Assembly (NCBI RefSeq): GCF_001507595.1
Contig: NZ_LQBQ01000002.1
Coordinates: forward strand, 1 to 64,000
Direction: 5' to 3'
DNA: 64,000 nt
From: Ruegeria marisrubri
GTDB lineage: Bacteria > Pseudomonadota > Alphaproteobacteria > Rhodobacterales > Rhodobacteraceae
In this document: one piece after another, positions 51,569-61,632 of the stretch
Layout: each line of letters starts with the position of its first letter
Position numbering within the stretch: position 1 is the first letter of the stretch
Made by a program: the position numbers and the translations under genes
Notes under the pieces: model-generated
What the model saw: the letters and a program-made list of their open reading frames with translations, nothing else
Database searches by the model: none
What the model was told of the DNA's origin: nothing

Positions 51569-51593
51569 ACCTTTTGCCAGCGTTGTCGCGGCG

Positions 51594-52433
<840 letters not shown>

Positions 52434-52576
52434 GCCGACGACGTGGAAATTGGCCGGATGATCGGGGAAAATCGGCCACAGGTCTAGGATGCGGACAGAT
52501 TGAAAACTCCCATGTTGCTCATTGGGAAACAGGGGTGGGTTGCAACCCGGTGCGAACTGAAGTTGCCAATAGCGCC

Positions 52577-54184
52577 CTACGTCGCCGCCTCCCGCATCGT
52601 ATCGGCGATCTTCTCCGCGATCATGATGGTCGGCGCATTCGTGTTGCCACCGATCAGCGTGGGCATGATCGACGCATCCACCACCCGCAACCCCTCGACG
52701 CCATGCACCCGCGCCTCGGTATCGACGACGGCCATGTCATCGACGCCCATCTTGCAGGTGCCGACGGGATGATAAATCGTATCGGCACGGGCGCGGATAT
52801 CCGCCTCCAACCCCGCATCGCTGCCATCGTGGGGATAGAGCCGCTTGCCCCGCCAATCCGCCAAGGGCGGCGCCTCCAGAATGGCCTCCATCTGCCGTGC
52901 GGCGGTTTTCAACAGCTTCAGGTCGCGCTCGTCGCTCAGAAAGGCCGGATCGATCCGGGGTGCGGTCGAAGCCCGGTCCGAGGCCAGCCCGACCTGGCCG
53001 CGACTGAATGGCCGCAATACGCAGGCGTGGCAGGAAAACCCGTGCCGGAAATGGATCTTGCGCATGTGGTCATCGACGATGCCCACGACAAAGTGCAGTT
53101 GGATGTCAGGACGCGGCTGGGACGGATCGGATTTCAGGAAAGCCCCGCCTTCGGCGAAGGGGGTCGAGAACAGCCCGCCGCCCTCGCGCCGCCACTTCAT
53201 CCCGGCCTTCGCCAGATCCCACAGGCCGCCGGGCGTCAAGCCGATCACGTCCTTGCGTTTCGAGTGGTAGCTGATGACATAATCGAGATGGTCCTGCAGG
53301 TTCTGCCCCACGCCGGGGAGCTCGTGCACGACAGGAATCCCGTGCTGTGCAAGCTCATCCTCGGGGCCGACACCCGACAACATCAGCAACTGGGGCGAGC
53401 CGAACGCGCCACCCGACAGGATGACTTCGCGTTTGGCCCGGATCTCCTCGACGGTGCCCTTGCGGCGGATCTCAACTCCTGTCGCGCGCTTGCCTTCGAA
53501 AACGATCCGCTGCGCGGCGGCCTTCGTCAGAATGGTCAGGTTCGACCTGTTCAGGTTGTCGCGCAGATAGGCAGCGGCAGCCGAACAACGTTCGCCCTTG
53601 TGCGGACCGTCATGGAATTGCGTCACCTGGTAGAGCCCCGCGCCCTCCTGCTCGGGGCCGTTGAAATCCGGGTTGCTCCGAACCTGCTGCTGGGCGCAGG
53701 CCTCGACGAAAGCGTGCGAGATCGGGCGCGGCTCGGACTGGTCGGCAACCTGCAAAGGCCCTTCGTCGCCATGCAACTCGTCCGCGCCCCGGGCATTCCC
53801 CTCGGCCCTTCGGAAATAAGGCAGGACGCTCTGCCAGTCCCACCCCTCGCACCCGAGTTCGGCCCAGTCGTCATAATCCGACGGATGCCCACGAACATAG
53901 AGCATGGCGTTGATCGCCGACGACCCGCCCAGCGCCTTGCCGCGCGGCTGAAAGCCCTTGCGATTGTTCAGGCCCGGCTGCGGCACCGTTTCGAAGGCCC
54001 AGTTGTTGATCTTGGGCCGCCCCGAGATCATTGCGGCAACCATGGCAGGCGCGCGGATCAAAAGGCCCTGGCCGTCGCCGCCCGCTTCGATCAGGCACAC
54101 GGAAACATCCGGCGACTCGCTCAGCCGCGAGGCCAAAACGCACCCGGCAGACCCGCCACCCACGATCACATAGTCGAATTCCAT
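52577..54184 (-). CDS. GMC-family FAD oxidoreductase (choline/alcohol dehydrogenase type)
   Basis: A 535-residue flavoenzyme. The FAD motif is [18 protein letters not shown], with [14 protein letters not shown] and the C-terminal active-site His/Asn pair in [11 protein letters not shown] and [19 protein letters not shown]. It oxidises an alcohol to an aldehyde; choline, PEG-like and aliphatic alcohols are all possible substrates. No betB or betI is adjacent, so choline use is not supported. ATG 54184 fits the family start [10 protein letters not shown]. Confidence 0.85.
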   Translation of the reverse strand: MEFDYVIVGGGSAGCVLASRLSESPDVSVCLIEAGGDGQGLLIRAPAMVAAMISGRPKINNWAFETVPQPGLNNRKGFQPRGKALGGSSAINAMLYVRGHPSDYDDWAELGCEGWDWQSVLPYFRRAEGNARGADELHGDEGPLQVADQSEPRPISHAFVEACAQQQVRSNPDFNGPEQEGAGLYQVTQFHDGPHKGERCSAAAAYLRDNLNRSNLTILTKAAAQRIVFEGKRATGVEIRRKGTVEEIRAKREVILSGGAFGSPQLLMLSGVGPEDELAQHGIPVVHELPGVGQNLQDHLDYVISYHSKRKDVIGLTPGGLWDLAKAGMKWRREGGGLFSTPFAEGGAFLKSDPSQPRPDIQLHFVVGIVDDHMRKIHFRHGFSCHACVLRPFSRGQVGLASDRASTAPRIDPAFLSDERDLKLLKTAARQMEAILEAPPLADWRGKRLYPHDGSDAGLEADIRARADTIYHPVGTCKMGVDDMAVVDTEARVHGVEGLRVVDASIMPTLIGGNTNAPTIMIAEKIADTMREAAT

Positions 54185-54258
54185 CACCGCCCTCCCCATG
54201 CAGCTTTGGGAAAGCGTAGGAACGGCAGGTTATTGCATCAAGAATGACGTGGCGCGAC

Positions 54259-54708
54259 TCAGTCGGGCAGCTTGCCCGTCAGGACATAGCGCAGGATCTC
54301 GACGACCTGTCTCGGCTCTTCGGCCACGGCAAGCGCGGCCGCGTCCACCTCTTTCAGCGCGTGCTGGTGGTCGGGCCCGTGCAACACGATGATCGACTTG
54401 CCAAGCCCAGCCGCGTATCCGGCGTCAAAGGCCGCGTTCCACTGCTTGTATTTTTCGCCGAATCGAACGACCACCACGTCGGCGTCGGCAATGCCCTTGC
54501 GGGTGCGGATCGCGTTCAGCTTGGCACCCTTGTGGTCGTGCCAGAACTTGTCGGACTCGGCCCCGAGAATGGCGACCCCGCAATCGTCGCTGGCATCGTG
54601 GTCGGTCACCGGGCCGGTGAAGGTGATGTCCAGCCCCTGCGCCCCATCAATGATCTGCTCGCGCCAATCCGTATGGATTTCACCCGACAGGTAAACGTTC
54701 AGTCCCAT
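54259..54708 (-). CDS. ytoQ: YtoQ-family protein
   Basis: A 149-residue cytoplasmic protein of the YtoQ family, a nucleoside 2-deoxyribosyltransferase-like fold (VYLSGEIHTDWR, DADVVVVRFGEKYKQWN, DAGYAAGLGKSIIV). The biochemical role is not established. ATG 54708 is preferred, as GGAGAAG lies just before it; ATG 54720 is also open. It is followed on the same strand by the GMC gene. Confidence 0.8.
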   Translation of the reverse strand: MGLNVYLSGEIHTDWREQIIDGAQGLDITFTGPVTDHDASDDCGVAILGAESDKFWHDHKGAKLNAIRTRKGIADADVVVVRFGEKYKQWNAAFDAGYAAGLGKSIIVLHGPDHQHALKEVDAAALAVAEEPRQVVEILRYVLTGKLPD

Positions 54709-54785
54709 GGTCTTCTCCATTGTGCTCGAAGCCGGACCATAGCTGGGTCAGTTTCAAAACCCAACGTCCTGCGGGACATTCCGCC

Positions 54786-55415
54786 TCAGATCTTGCGCGC
54801 GACGATGAACCGGCGCGCATCCGTTGCCGGGAAACTGTCGCGCTCGATGATCTCGAACCCGGCCCGCTCGATGGCGGCATCCAGTTCTTCTTCGGCCATG
54901 AAGCGAACGAACGGCGCCTTGCCCAGCATCTGCAGGACCGGAAGGATCAGCCGCATCACCCGATAGCGCAGGCTGCCAGCCCGTTGGGCACAGAATGTCT
55001 TGGAGATGAACAGCCCTCCGGGTTTCAGCACCTCGGATATGCCCGAAAGGGTCCCGTCCAGGTCCTCGACCAGATGCAGCAGGTTGAAGGCCATCGCGGC
55101 GTCGAACGGCCCCTTGGGCGGGCTGCCGGCCTCGGCCTCGACAAAGCGCACATTGGTCGCCTTCTGCTCGTCCGCCTTGCGCGCCCCGACCGCCAGCATC
55201 CCGGCCGAGACATCGCTGGCCACGACCTCGGCAACGCTTGGCGCCAGTCTCAGCGCGGTCGTCCCGGTGCCGCACCCGAGTTCCAGCACCTTGTCGGACG
55301 GCGTCAGGCAGGACGCGGTTCGGCGCAGGGTCAGTTCATAGGAATCCATGTCCTTGATGGGGGTCCGGGCGTATTTTTCGGCGATCCCGTCCCAGAATTT
55401 GGCCGTGGCATTCAT
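54786..55415 (-). CDS. Class I SAM-dependent methyltransferase
   Basis: A 209-residue methyltransferase (Methyltransf_11/25 type). Motif I is VLELGCGTGTTALRLAP, and FDAAMAFNLLHLV plus GGLFISKTFC give motifs later in the fold. It has the basic C-terminal region seen in small-molecule or phospholipid methyltransferases. Substrate is unknown. It is divergent from a LysR regulator with 84 bases between, which probably controls it. Confidence 0.8.
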   Translation of the reverse strand: MNATAKFWDGIAEKYARTPIKDMDSYELTLRRTASCLTPSDKVLELGCGTGTTALRLAPSVAEVVASDVSAGMLAVGARKADEQKATNVRFVEAEAGSPPKGPFDAAMAFNLLHLVEDLDGTLSGISEVLKPGGLFISKTFCAQRAGSLRYRVMRLILPVLQMLGKAPFVRFMAEEELDAAIERAGFEIIERDSFPATDARRFIVARKI

Positions 55416-55441
55416 GTCATCTCTCCTTTGGGCGCAGTTTA

Positions 55442-55464
55442 TTTATGCAAGAATCAAAGATAAA
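55442..55464. promoter_or_regulatory. Putative LysR binding site
   Basis: TTTAT and ATAAA form inverted arms 13 bases apart in the AT-rich divergent region between the methyltransferase and LysR genes. This is a T-N11-A like arrangement. Confidence 0.4.
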
Positions 55465-55499
55465 TTGCCGAATATCGTAGAGCAGTTATACATATCTGC

Positions 55500-56399
55500 A
55501 TGGTTGAGCTTGGCGACTTCGACTGGAACCACATCCGGGCCTTTCTGGCGACGGCAGAGGCCGGCTCGCTTTCGGCTGCTGCGCGGCAGTTGCGGCAGAC
55601 GCAGCCGACGCTCAGCCGGCAGGTGGCGGCATTGGAGGCCGATCTGGGCGTGATGCTGTTCGAGCGCGTCGGCCGGTCGCTGGAGTTGACGCAGGCCGGG
55701 CTCGAGCTGCTGGAGCACACGCGCGCAATGGGTGAGGCAGCCAACCGGATCGCCCTGACCGCCTCGGGTCAGGCGCAGTCGATCGAAGGCGAGGTCAGGA
55801 TCACCGCAAGCGACGTGATGTCCGCCCATGTCCTGCCAGACGTGCTGCGCGACATCCGCGAGCGCGCGCCGCTGCTGCGCATCGAGGTGATCGCCACAAA
55901 TGACATTCGCGACCTGATGCGGCGCGAGGCGGATATCGCCATCCGCCATGTGCGCCCCGACCAACCCGACCTGATCGCGCGCCTGGTGCGCGAGGCCCGG
56001 GCCCACCTCTACGCCGCCTCGACTTACCTGGAACGAAAGGGGCGACCCAGGACGATGGCCGAGCTGCCGGCTCATGACTTCGTGGGCTTCGGTGACACCG
56101 CCCGAATGATCGAGTTTCTTGCCCCGCTCGGCATTCACCTGCGTCAACAGAATTTCCCGATTGGATCGCCCAGCGGCATCGTGGCCTGGGAATATGTCAG
56201 GCAGGGTTTCGGACTGGCGCCCATGCCAGAAGAGGTCGGTGACGCCACCGCAGGAGTCGAGCGCGTCTTGCCGGACATGGAGCCGATCCTGTTCCCGATC
56301 TGGCTGACCACGCACCGGGAGTTGCATACCAGTCGGCGTATTCGGTTGGTCTTTGACCTCTTGGCCGAGCATCTGGCGCGCCAAGAGCCCGGAAAATGA
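55500..56399 (+). CDS. LysR-family transcriptional regulator
   Basis: A 299-residue LysR protein. The winged HTH occupies residues 5-65 (SLSAAARQLRQTQPTLSRQV), with a substrate-binding effector domain from about 90. It belongs to the group whose HTH starts with FDWNHIRAFLATAE, which often controls a divergent gene; here that is the SAM methyltransferase. The effector is unknown. Confidence 0.9.
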   Translation: MVELGDFDWNHIRAFLATAEAGSLSAAARQLRQTQPTLSRQVAALEADLGVMLFERVGRSLELTQAGLELLEHTRAMGEAANRIALTASGQAQSIEGEVRITASDVMSAHVLPDVLRDIRERAPLLRIEVIATNDIRDLMRREADIAIRHVRPDQPDLIARLVREARAHLYAASTYLERKGRPRTMAELPAHDFVGFGDTARMIEFLAPLGIHLRQQNFPIGSPSGIVAWEYVRQGFGLAPMPEEVGDATAGVERVLPDMEPILFPIWLTTHRELHTSRRIRLVFDLLAEHLARQEPGK

Positions 56400-56400
56400 A

Positions 56401-56424
56401 AAACGCGCCCGAAGGCGCGTTTCT
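56401..56424. terminator. Intrinsic terminator between lysR-type gene and pheT
   Basis: AAACGCGCC-CGAA-GGCGCGTTT is a perfect 9-bp stem whose A- and T-flanks let it work in both directions between convergent genes. Confidence 0.85.
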
Positions 56425-56445
56425 CGAAATCACAGGGATCGCAAA

Positions 56446-58842
56446 TCAGCCGCGCAGAACGCCGCCGGTGGCCTTGGTGACCTTGGCGATGATCTTTTCG
56501 GCGACCGCCTCGATATCCTTTTCCTTCAGCGTCTTCTCGGTCGGCTGAAGCCGAACGGTGATGGCCAGAGATTTCTTGCCCTCTCCCACGCTGCCGCCGA
56601 TGAACTCGTCGAACACGCGAACCTCTTCGATCAGCTGCTTGTCGGCACCGGCGGCGGCATTGACCAGCGTCAGCGCCTCGACATCGGCATCGACCACGAA
56701 GGCAAAGTCGCGCTCGACCGCCTGCAGATCGCGCAGTTCCAGCGCCGAACGTGTCGCCCCCGACTTGCGCGGCAGCGGCACCTGATCGGGCCAGATGGTG
56801 AAGGCCACGGCCGGCCCCTTGACGTCCATCGCCTGCAACACGCGCGGATGCAGCTCGCCAAAGACACCCAGCACCTTTTTCGGTCCCAAGCAGATCTTGC
56901 CGTGACGGCCAGGGTGCCACCAGCCCTGCGCTCCACGCATGATCTGGACCTTGGCGGGCGCGCCGATCGCCGACAGCACGGCTTCGGCATCGGCCTTGAC
57001 GTCGAACACGTCCACCGGGCGGGACGCGCCATGCACGTCCTTGGGGCCGGTCCGCCCGACCAGCAGGCCGGACACCTGCGTGTGCTGATCGCCCGGCTCA
57101 CCGCCGTCAAAGGCGGGGCCGACCTCGAACAGCGCCAGATCGGCGAAGCCACGCGCCTGATTGCGGGCCGCCGCCTGCAGCAGCCCCGGCAGAAGGTCGG
57201 GGCGCATGTGACTCATCTCGGACGAGATCGGGTTTTCCAGCATCGTCTCGTCGTCACCGCCGCCGAACAGCTCGGCCGACGCCTTGTCGATGAAGGTGTA
57301 AGTGACGCATTCGTTGTAGCCCAGCGCCGCACAAGTGCGCCGCGCCATCGACTGGCGGCGCTGCGCCGGGGTCATGACCGGTTTGGGGATGCCATCGGTC
57401 ACGCGCGGCAGCGGCTTGCCCTGCAGCTTGGTGAGAGAGGCGATACGCGCCACTTCCTCGACCAGATCGGCCTCGCCCATGATGTCGGGTCGCCAGCTGG
57501 GCACATGGGCCATGTTGCCCTCGAGCCGGAAGCCCAGGCGGGTCAGGGTCTGGCGCTGCTCGCTTTCGGGGATATCCATGCCGACCAGCGACTGCACGCG
57601 CTCGGCGTCCAGTTTGTAGGCGCGCGAATGATCCGGCACCTTGCCCGCAACCACCACGTCCGAGGCCTCGCCTCCGCAGATGTCGAGGATCATCTGGGTC
57701 GCGTGCTCGAGCCCTTCCAGCGTGTATTCCGGGTCGACCCCACGCTCGAACCGATACCGCGCGTCCGAGTTGATCTTGAGCGCGCGGCCCGCCAGCGCGA
57801 TCTGGACATGGTTCCAGTAGGCGCTTTCCAGGAACACGTTCACCGTTTCTTCGGTGCAGCCGGTTTCCAGCCCGCCCATGATGCCCGCGATGGACTCGGG
57901 GCCGTTGTCGTCGGAAATCACCATCATGCCGGGCTGGAGCGTGTATTCCTTTTCGTCCAGCGCCACCAGCTTCTCACCGCCCTTGGCGCGGTGCACCCGC
58001 AGGTTGCCCTTGACCTTGTCGGCGTCAAACACGTGCAGCGGCCGGTTGTGGTCGAAGGTCATGTAGTTGGTGATGTCCACCAGCGCCGAGATCGGGCGCA
58101 GGCCGATGGCCTTCAGCTGGTCCTGCAGCCATTGCGGGCTGGGGCCGTTTTTCACGCCCCGGATCATCCGGCCGGTGAACAGCGGACAGCCGTCCAGCGT
58201 ATCTTCGTCGATAGTGACCTTGATCGGGCACTCGAACTCTCCGGGCACCGGCGCATAGTCGCGGGTCTTGAGCGTGCCCAGACCGCGCGCTGCCAGATCG
58301 CGCGCGATGCCCGCCACGCCCAGCGCGTCGGGGCGGTTGGGGGTGATGGCGATCTCGATCACCGGATCGACCTTGGCCGGGTCGTTCTCGGCCAGCCAGT
58401 CCACGAAACGCTGGCCAACCTCGCCCGAGGGCAGCTCGATGATGCCGTCATGCTCGTCCGACAGCTCCATCTCGCGCTCCGAAGCCATCATGCCAAAGCT
58501 CTCGATGCCGCGGATCTTGCCGACCTGGATGGTGGTGTCGATGCCAGGCACATAGGTGCCGGGCTTGGCGACGACCACGGTGATGCCTTCACGGGCGTTG
58601 GGCGCACCGCAGATGATCTGCTTTTCGCCCTCGTCGGTCTCGACCTTGCAGACGCGCAGCCGGTCGGCATCGGGGTGCTTCTCGGCGTGTTTCACATAAC
58701 CGAGTGTGAAATCCTTGAGCCGCTCGGCGGGATTGATGACCTCTTCGACCTCGAGCCCGAGATCGGTCAGCGCCTCGGCGATCTCATCAACCGAGGCGTC
58801 GGTGTCCAGGTGGTCTTTCAGCCAGGAGAGGGTGAATTTCAT
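56446..58842 (-). CDS. pheT: Phenylalanyl-tRNA synthetase beta subunit
   Basis: A 798-residue subunit of the (alpha-beta)2 enzyme that charges tRNA-Phe. It has the N-terminal tRNA-binding OB domain (about 40-150), the B3/B4 editing domain (about 210-360), B5 and the C-terminal ferredoxin-fold anticodon domain (FDEFIGG... LQPTEKTLKEKDIE). Normal length. It follows pheS after 74 bases on the same strand and is probably co-transcribed. Confidence 0.95.
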   Translation of the reverse strand: MKFTLSWLKDHLDTDASVDEIAEALTDLGLEVEEVINPAERLKDFTLGYVKHAEKHPDADRLRVCKVETDEGEKQIICGAPNAREGITVVVAKPGTYVPGIDTTIQVGKIRGIESFGMMASEREMELSDEHDGIIELPSGEVGQRFVDWLAENDPAKVDPVIEIAITPNRPDALGVAGIARDLAARGLGTLKTRDYAPVPGEFECPIKVTIDEDTLDGCPLFTGRMIRGVKNGPSPQWLQDQLKAIGLRPISALVDITNYMTFDHNRPLHVFDADKVKGNLRVHRAKGGEKLVALDEKEYTLQPGMMVISDDNGPESIAGIMGGLETGCTEETVNVFLESAYWNHVQIALAGRALKINSDARYRFERGVDPEYTLEGLEHATQMILDICGGEASDVVVAGKVPDHSRAYKLDAERVQSLVGMDIPESEQRQTLTRLGFRLEGNMAHVPSWRPDIMGEADLVEEVARIASLTKLQGKPLPRVTDGIPKPVMTPAQRRQSMARRTCAALGYNECVTYTFIDKASAELFGGGDDETMLENPISSEMSHMRPDLLPGLLQAAARNQARGFADLALFEVGPAFDGGEPGDQHTQVSGLLVGRTGPKDVHGASRPVDVFDVKADAEAVLSAIGAPAKVQIMRGAQGWWHPGRHGKICLGPKKVLGVFGELHPRVLQAMDVKGPAVAFTIWPDQVPLPRKSGATRSALELRDLQAVERDFAFVVDADVEALTLVNAAAGADKQLIEEVRVFDEFIGGSVGEGKKSLAITVRLQPTEKTLKEKDIEAVAEKIIAKVTKATGGVLRG

Positions 58843-58916
58843 TTCTGTTTTCCTGTCCGGTAAGGCGGGCCAACCCGCCGAAATCTCTTGGGCAGCAGGG
58901 CAAGCCCCACGCTATT

Positions 58917-59990
58917 TCATCGTGACAAACCGCCATGCAGCGTCGGTATATCCAGTGCAGCAAAGCCGTAGTGGCGCAGCCAACGCAGGTCACTGTCAAA
59001 GAACGCCCGCAGATCCGGGATGCCGTATTTCAGCATCGCCAGACGGTCGATGCCGATGCCGAAGGCAAAGCCCTGATAGACCTCGGGGTCGATCCCGCCG
59101 GCGGCGATCACCTTGGGGTGGACCATGCCGGAGCCCAGAATCTCCATCCAGTCGTCGCCCTCGCCGATCTTCAGCTGGCCGCCCTCCCAGGAACAGCGGA
59201 TATCGACCTCGGCCGAGGGTTCGGTGAACGGGAAATGCGAGGCGCGGAAGCGCAGTTCGACGTCGTCGACCTCGAAGAACGCCTTGACGAATTCTTCCAG
59301 GACCCATTTCAGGTTCGCCATCGAGATGTCCTTGTCGATGGCCAGCCCTTCGACCTGGTGGAACATCGGCGTGTGGGTCTGGTCATAGTCGGCGCGGTAC
59401 ACACCGCCCGGACAGATCACGCGGATCGGCGCGCCCTGCAGCTCCATCGACCGGATCTGAACCGGCGAGGTATGGGTGCGCAGCACATGCGGCGGCCGGT
59501 CGTCGCCCGGCGCGCGGTGCATGTAGAACGTGTCCATCTCGGCCCGCGCGGGGTGGTGGCCCGGGATGTTCAGGGCGTCGAAATTGTGCCAGTCGGTCTC
59601 GATCCGCGGCCCTTCGGCCACCGAAAAGCCCAGCTCGGCAAAGATCGCGGTCAGTTCTTCGGTCGCCTGGCTGACGGGGTGGACCGTGCCCTGCCGGCGG
59701 TGGCGGGCCGGCAGCGTGACATCCAGCCACTCGGTGCGCAGGCGTTCATCCAGCGCCGCGTCGGCCAGAGCGGCCTTCTTGGCGGCCAGCGCCGCGTTGA
59801 TCTCGTCCTTCAGCGCGTTTAGCGCGGGGCCGACGGCCTTGCGCTCTTCGGGTGTCATTTTGCCCAGTTCGCGCATTTTCAGGGCGATTTCGCCCTTCTT
59901 GCCGACAGCTGCCACGCGGATCGCCTCGAGCGCGTCCTCGTCGGCGGCCTCTGCAATCTGCCCAAGGTATTTTGCCTTAAGATCGTCCAT
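58917..59990 (-). CDS. pheS: Phenylalanyl-tRNA synthetase alpha subunit
   Basis: A 357-residue catalytic subunit. A coiled-coil N-terminus (about 1-85) precedes the class II core, with [12 protein letters not shown] (motif 2 area) and [17 protein letters not shown] (motif 3). Full length. The usual neighbours rplT and rpmI lie upstream on the same strand, but a plus-strand DUF1326 gene is placed between. ATG 59990 is used. Confidence 0.95.
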   Translation of the reverse strand: MDDLKAKYLGQIAEAADEDALEAIRVAAVGKKGEIALKMRELGKMTPEERKAVGPALNALKDEINAALAAKKAALADAALDERLRTEWLDVTLPARHRRQGTVHPVSQATEELTAIFAELGFSVAEGPRIETDWHNFDALNIPGHHPARAEMDTFYMHRAPGDDRPPHVLRTHTSPVQIRSMELQGAPIRVICPGGVYRADYDQTHTPMFHQVEGLAIDKDISMANLKWVLEEFVKAFFEVDDVELRFRASHFPFTEPSAEVDIRCSWEGGQLKIGEGDDWMEILGSGMVHPKVIAAGGIDPEVYQGFAFGIGIDRLAMLKYGIPDLRAFFDSDLRWLRHYGFAALDIPTLHGGLSR

Positions 59991-60195
59991 GACGGTCCCC
60001 TGAATTCTTCTTGCGTCCTGCTATCACAGCAGAGGCTGAAAGCAAGAGCCGCAGCGCCCGCCAGTGCCGAGGGTTGCAGCTGTGCCGCCCTCGGGCCACG
60101 CGAAACGGGCCCCTTTTCGTGAAAACCGACCGCAAGTCTGCTATTGTTCCGGCAATTCCCGACAATTCCGATTTTTCAACACGAAGGAGAGCGCC

Positions 60196-60831
60196 ATGGC
60201 CCATACAGACTGGTTTATCGAGGCAAGGAGTTTCGGGAACTGCAACTGCGACTATGGCTGCCCATGTCAATTCGAACGCGACCCGACGCAGGGCAACTGC
60301 ACGGGCTTCGAAATCCTTCACATCGACAAGGGGCATTTCGGGGACATCGACCTGAGCGGCGTGCGCTGCGCGACGCTCTACGCCTGGCCGGGACCGATCT
60401 ACAAGGGCGGCGGCGCGTTGCAGGCGATCATCGACGACCGCGCCAGCGAGGCGCAGCGGGATGCGTTGTGCCGCGTGCTGCATGGCGAGGACACCGACCC
60501 CGAGGCGACCCATTGGTGGGTCTTTCATGCCATGTGCGACACGATCCACGAACCATTGAGCCGGCGAATAGACATCGAGATGGATATCGACGGGCGCAGG
60601 GCAAGGGCATCGATAGACGGCATGCTCGAGTCGACCGGCCGCCCGATCAAGCCTCCGCACAGCGATGGCGAGCACCGGGTCAGGATCGACCTGCCCCACG
60701 GGATCGAGTTCCGGCTGGCCGAGGTGGGAAGCGCCTCGACCAAGGCCAGCGGCGCGATCCCGCTGGATCTGGACGACAGCTACGGCCAATGGGCGATCAT
60801 CCGTCACGGTCCGCATGGTGTGCCGGCCTGA
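60196..60831 (+). CDS. DUF1326 protein
   Basis: A 211-residue protein with an N-terminal cysteine block, NCNCDYGCPCQFE, typical of DUF1326 and possibly metal-binding. The rest is beta-rich, ending in HGPHGV. No signal peptide. Function unknown. It lies on the plus strand between rplT and pheS, in an operon otherwise transcribed the other way. ATG 60196 follows AAGGAGAGCGCC. Confidence 0.8.
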   Translation: MAHTDWFIEARSFGNCNCDYGCPCQFERDPTQGNCTGFEILHIDKGHFGDIDLSGVRCATLYAWPGPIYKGGGALQAIIDDRASEAQRDALCRVLHGEDTDPEATHWWVFHAMCDTIHEPLSRRIDIEMDIDGRRARASIDGMLESTGRPIKPPHSDGEHRVRIDLPHGIEFRLAEVGSASTKASGAIPLDLDDSYGQWAIIRHGPHGVPA

Positions 60832-60848
60832 CGGGCCAGAAACGAAAA

Positions 60849-60878
60849 GGGCCGCTCCCGAAGGAGCGGCCCCGTTTC
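60849..60878. terminator. Bidirectional terminator between DUF1326 gene and rplT
   Basis: GGGCCGCTCC-CGAA-GGAGCGGCCC is a perfect 10-bp stem. On the minus strand it is followed by a short T-rich stretch, so it can end both the rpmI-rplT and the DUF1326 transcripts. Confidence 0.85.
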
Positions 60879-60897
60879 ACTGTCTCTCGAAAGAGGA

Positions 60898-61263
60898 TCA
60901 GGCCGACAGAGCAGCCTGTGCCTTGGCGACGATCGCGCCGAACGCTTCCGGTTCGTGCACGGCCAGGTCGGCCAGAACTTTGCGGTCCACTTCGATGCCG
61001 GCCAGGTTCAGGCCGTTGATGAAGCGGGAATAGGTCAGAGCCTCGTCATGAGCGCGCACAGCGGCGTTGATGCGCTGGATCCACAGCGCACGGAAGTTGC
61101 GCTTGCGGTTCTTGCGGTCGCGGGTTGCATACTGGTTGGCCTTGTCAACGGCCTGACGGGCAACCTTGAAGGTGTTCTTGCGGCGGCCATAGTAACCTTT
61201 GGCGGCCTTGATGACCTTCTTGTGACGGGCGTGAGTCGTGGTTCCACCTTTAACGCGGGACAT
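60898..61263 (-). CDS. rplT: 50S ribosomal protein L20
   Basis: A 121-residue L20, very basic at the N-terminus ([20 protein letters not shown]) with the family core [21 protein letters not shown]20 acts in early 50S assembly and can autoregulate its operon through a leader RNA. It follows rpmI after 15 bases. Its terminator separates it from pheS. Confidence 0.95.
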   Translation of the reverse strand: MSRVKGGTTTHARHKKVIKAAKGYYGRRKNTFKVARQAVDKANQYATRDRKNRKRNFRALWIQRINAAVRAHDEALTYSRFINGLNLAGIEVDRKVLADLAVHEPEAFGAIVAKAQAALSA

Positions 61264-61278
61264 CTCTCAAATCTCCTC

Positions 61279-61479
61279 TTAGCGGTCGTAGGGCATGTAG
61301 CCCTTGACGATCTTGGCGTCGGGGGCGGACAGGGTGGTGGTGCCACGGGCATCGCGGATGAACTTGTTGGTCCGCTTGATCATGCCGTGACGCTTGCCGG
61401 CCTGGGCCGACTTGACCTTGCCGGTCGCGGTCATCTTGAAGCGCTTCTTGGCGCTCGACTTGGTCTTCATCTTGGGCAT
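61279..61479 (-). CDS. rpmI: 50S ribosomal protein L35
   Basis: A 66-residue L35, basic, with [20 protein letters not shown] at the start and [20 protein letters not shown] later. It is the first gene of the rpmI-rplT unit. No infC lies directly upstream; pyk does, 153 bases away and on the same strand. AGGAGACGG precedes ATG 61479. Confidence 0.95.
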   Translation of the reverse strand: MPKMKTKSSAKKRFKMTATGKVKSAQAGKRHGMIKRTNKFIRDARGTTTLSAPDAKIVKGYMPYDR

Positions 61480-61632
61480 TTCCGTCTCCTTTCACGGGTT
61501 CGGTTCTTGACGCGACTCGGCATGCCACATCGGCCGGTCGCGCGGTCAGAGGCGCCGTTTACGCAAGTCTTGTCCGGCTGGCAAGAGGGTTTTGCCCGGA
61601 ATCTGGCCGCAAACCCGGAAAAACCCGCCCGA

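Noticed and set aside
56353..58863. Long plus-strand frame (836 codons) opposite pheT
   Set aside because: It is a frame shadow of pheT, and no family pattern is seen.
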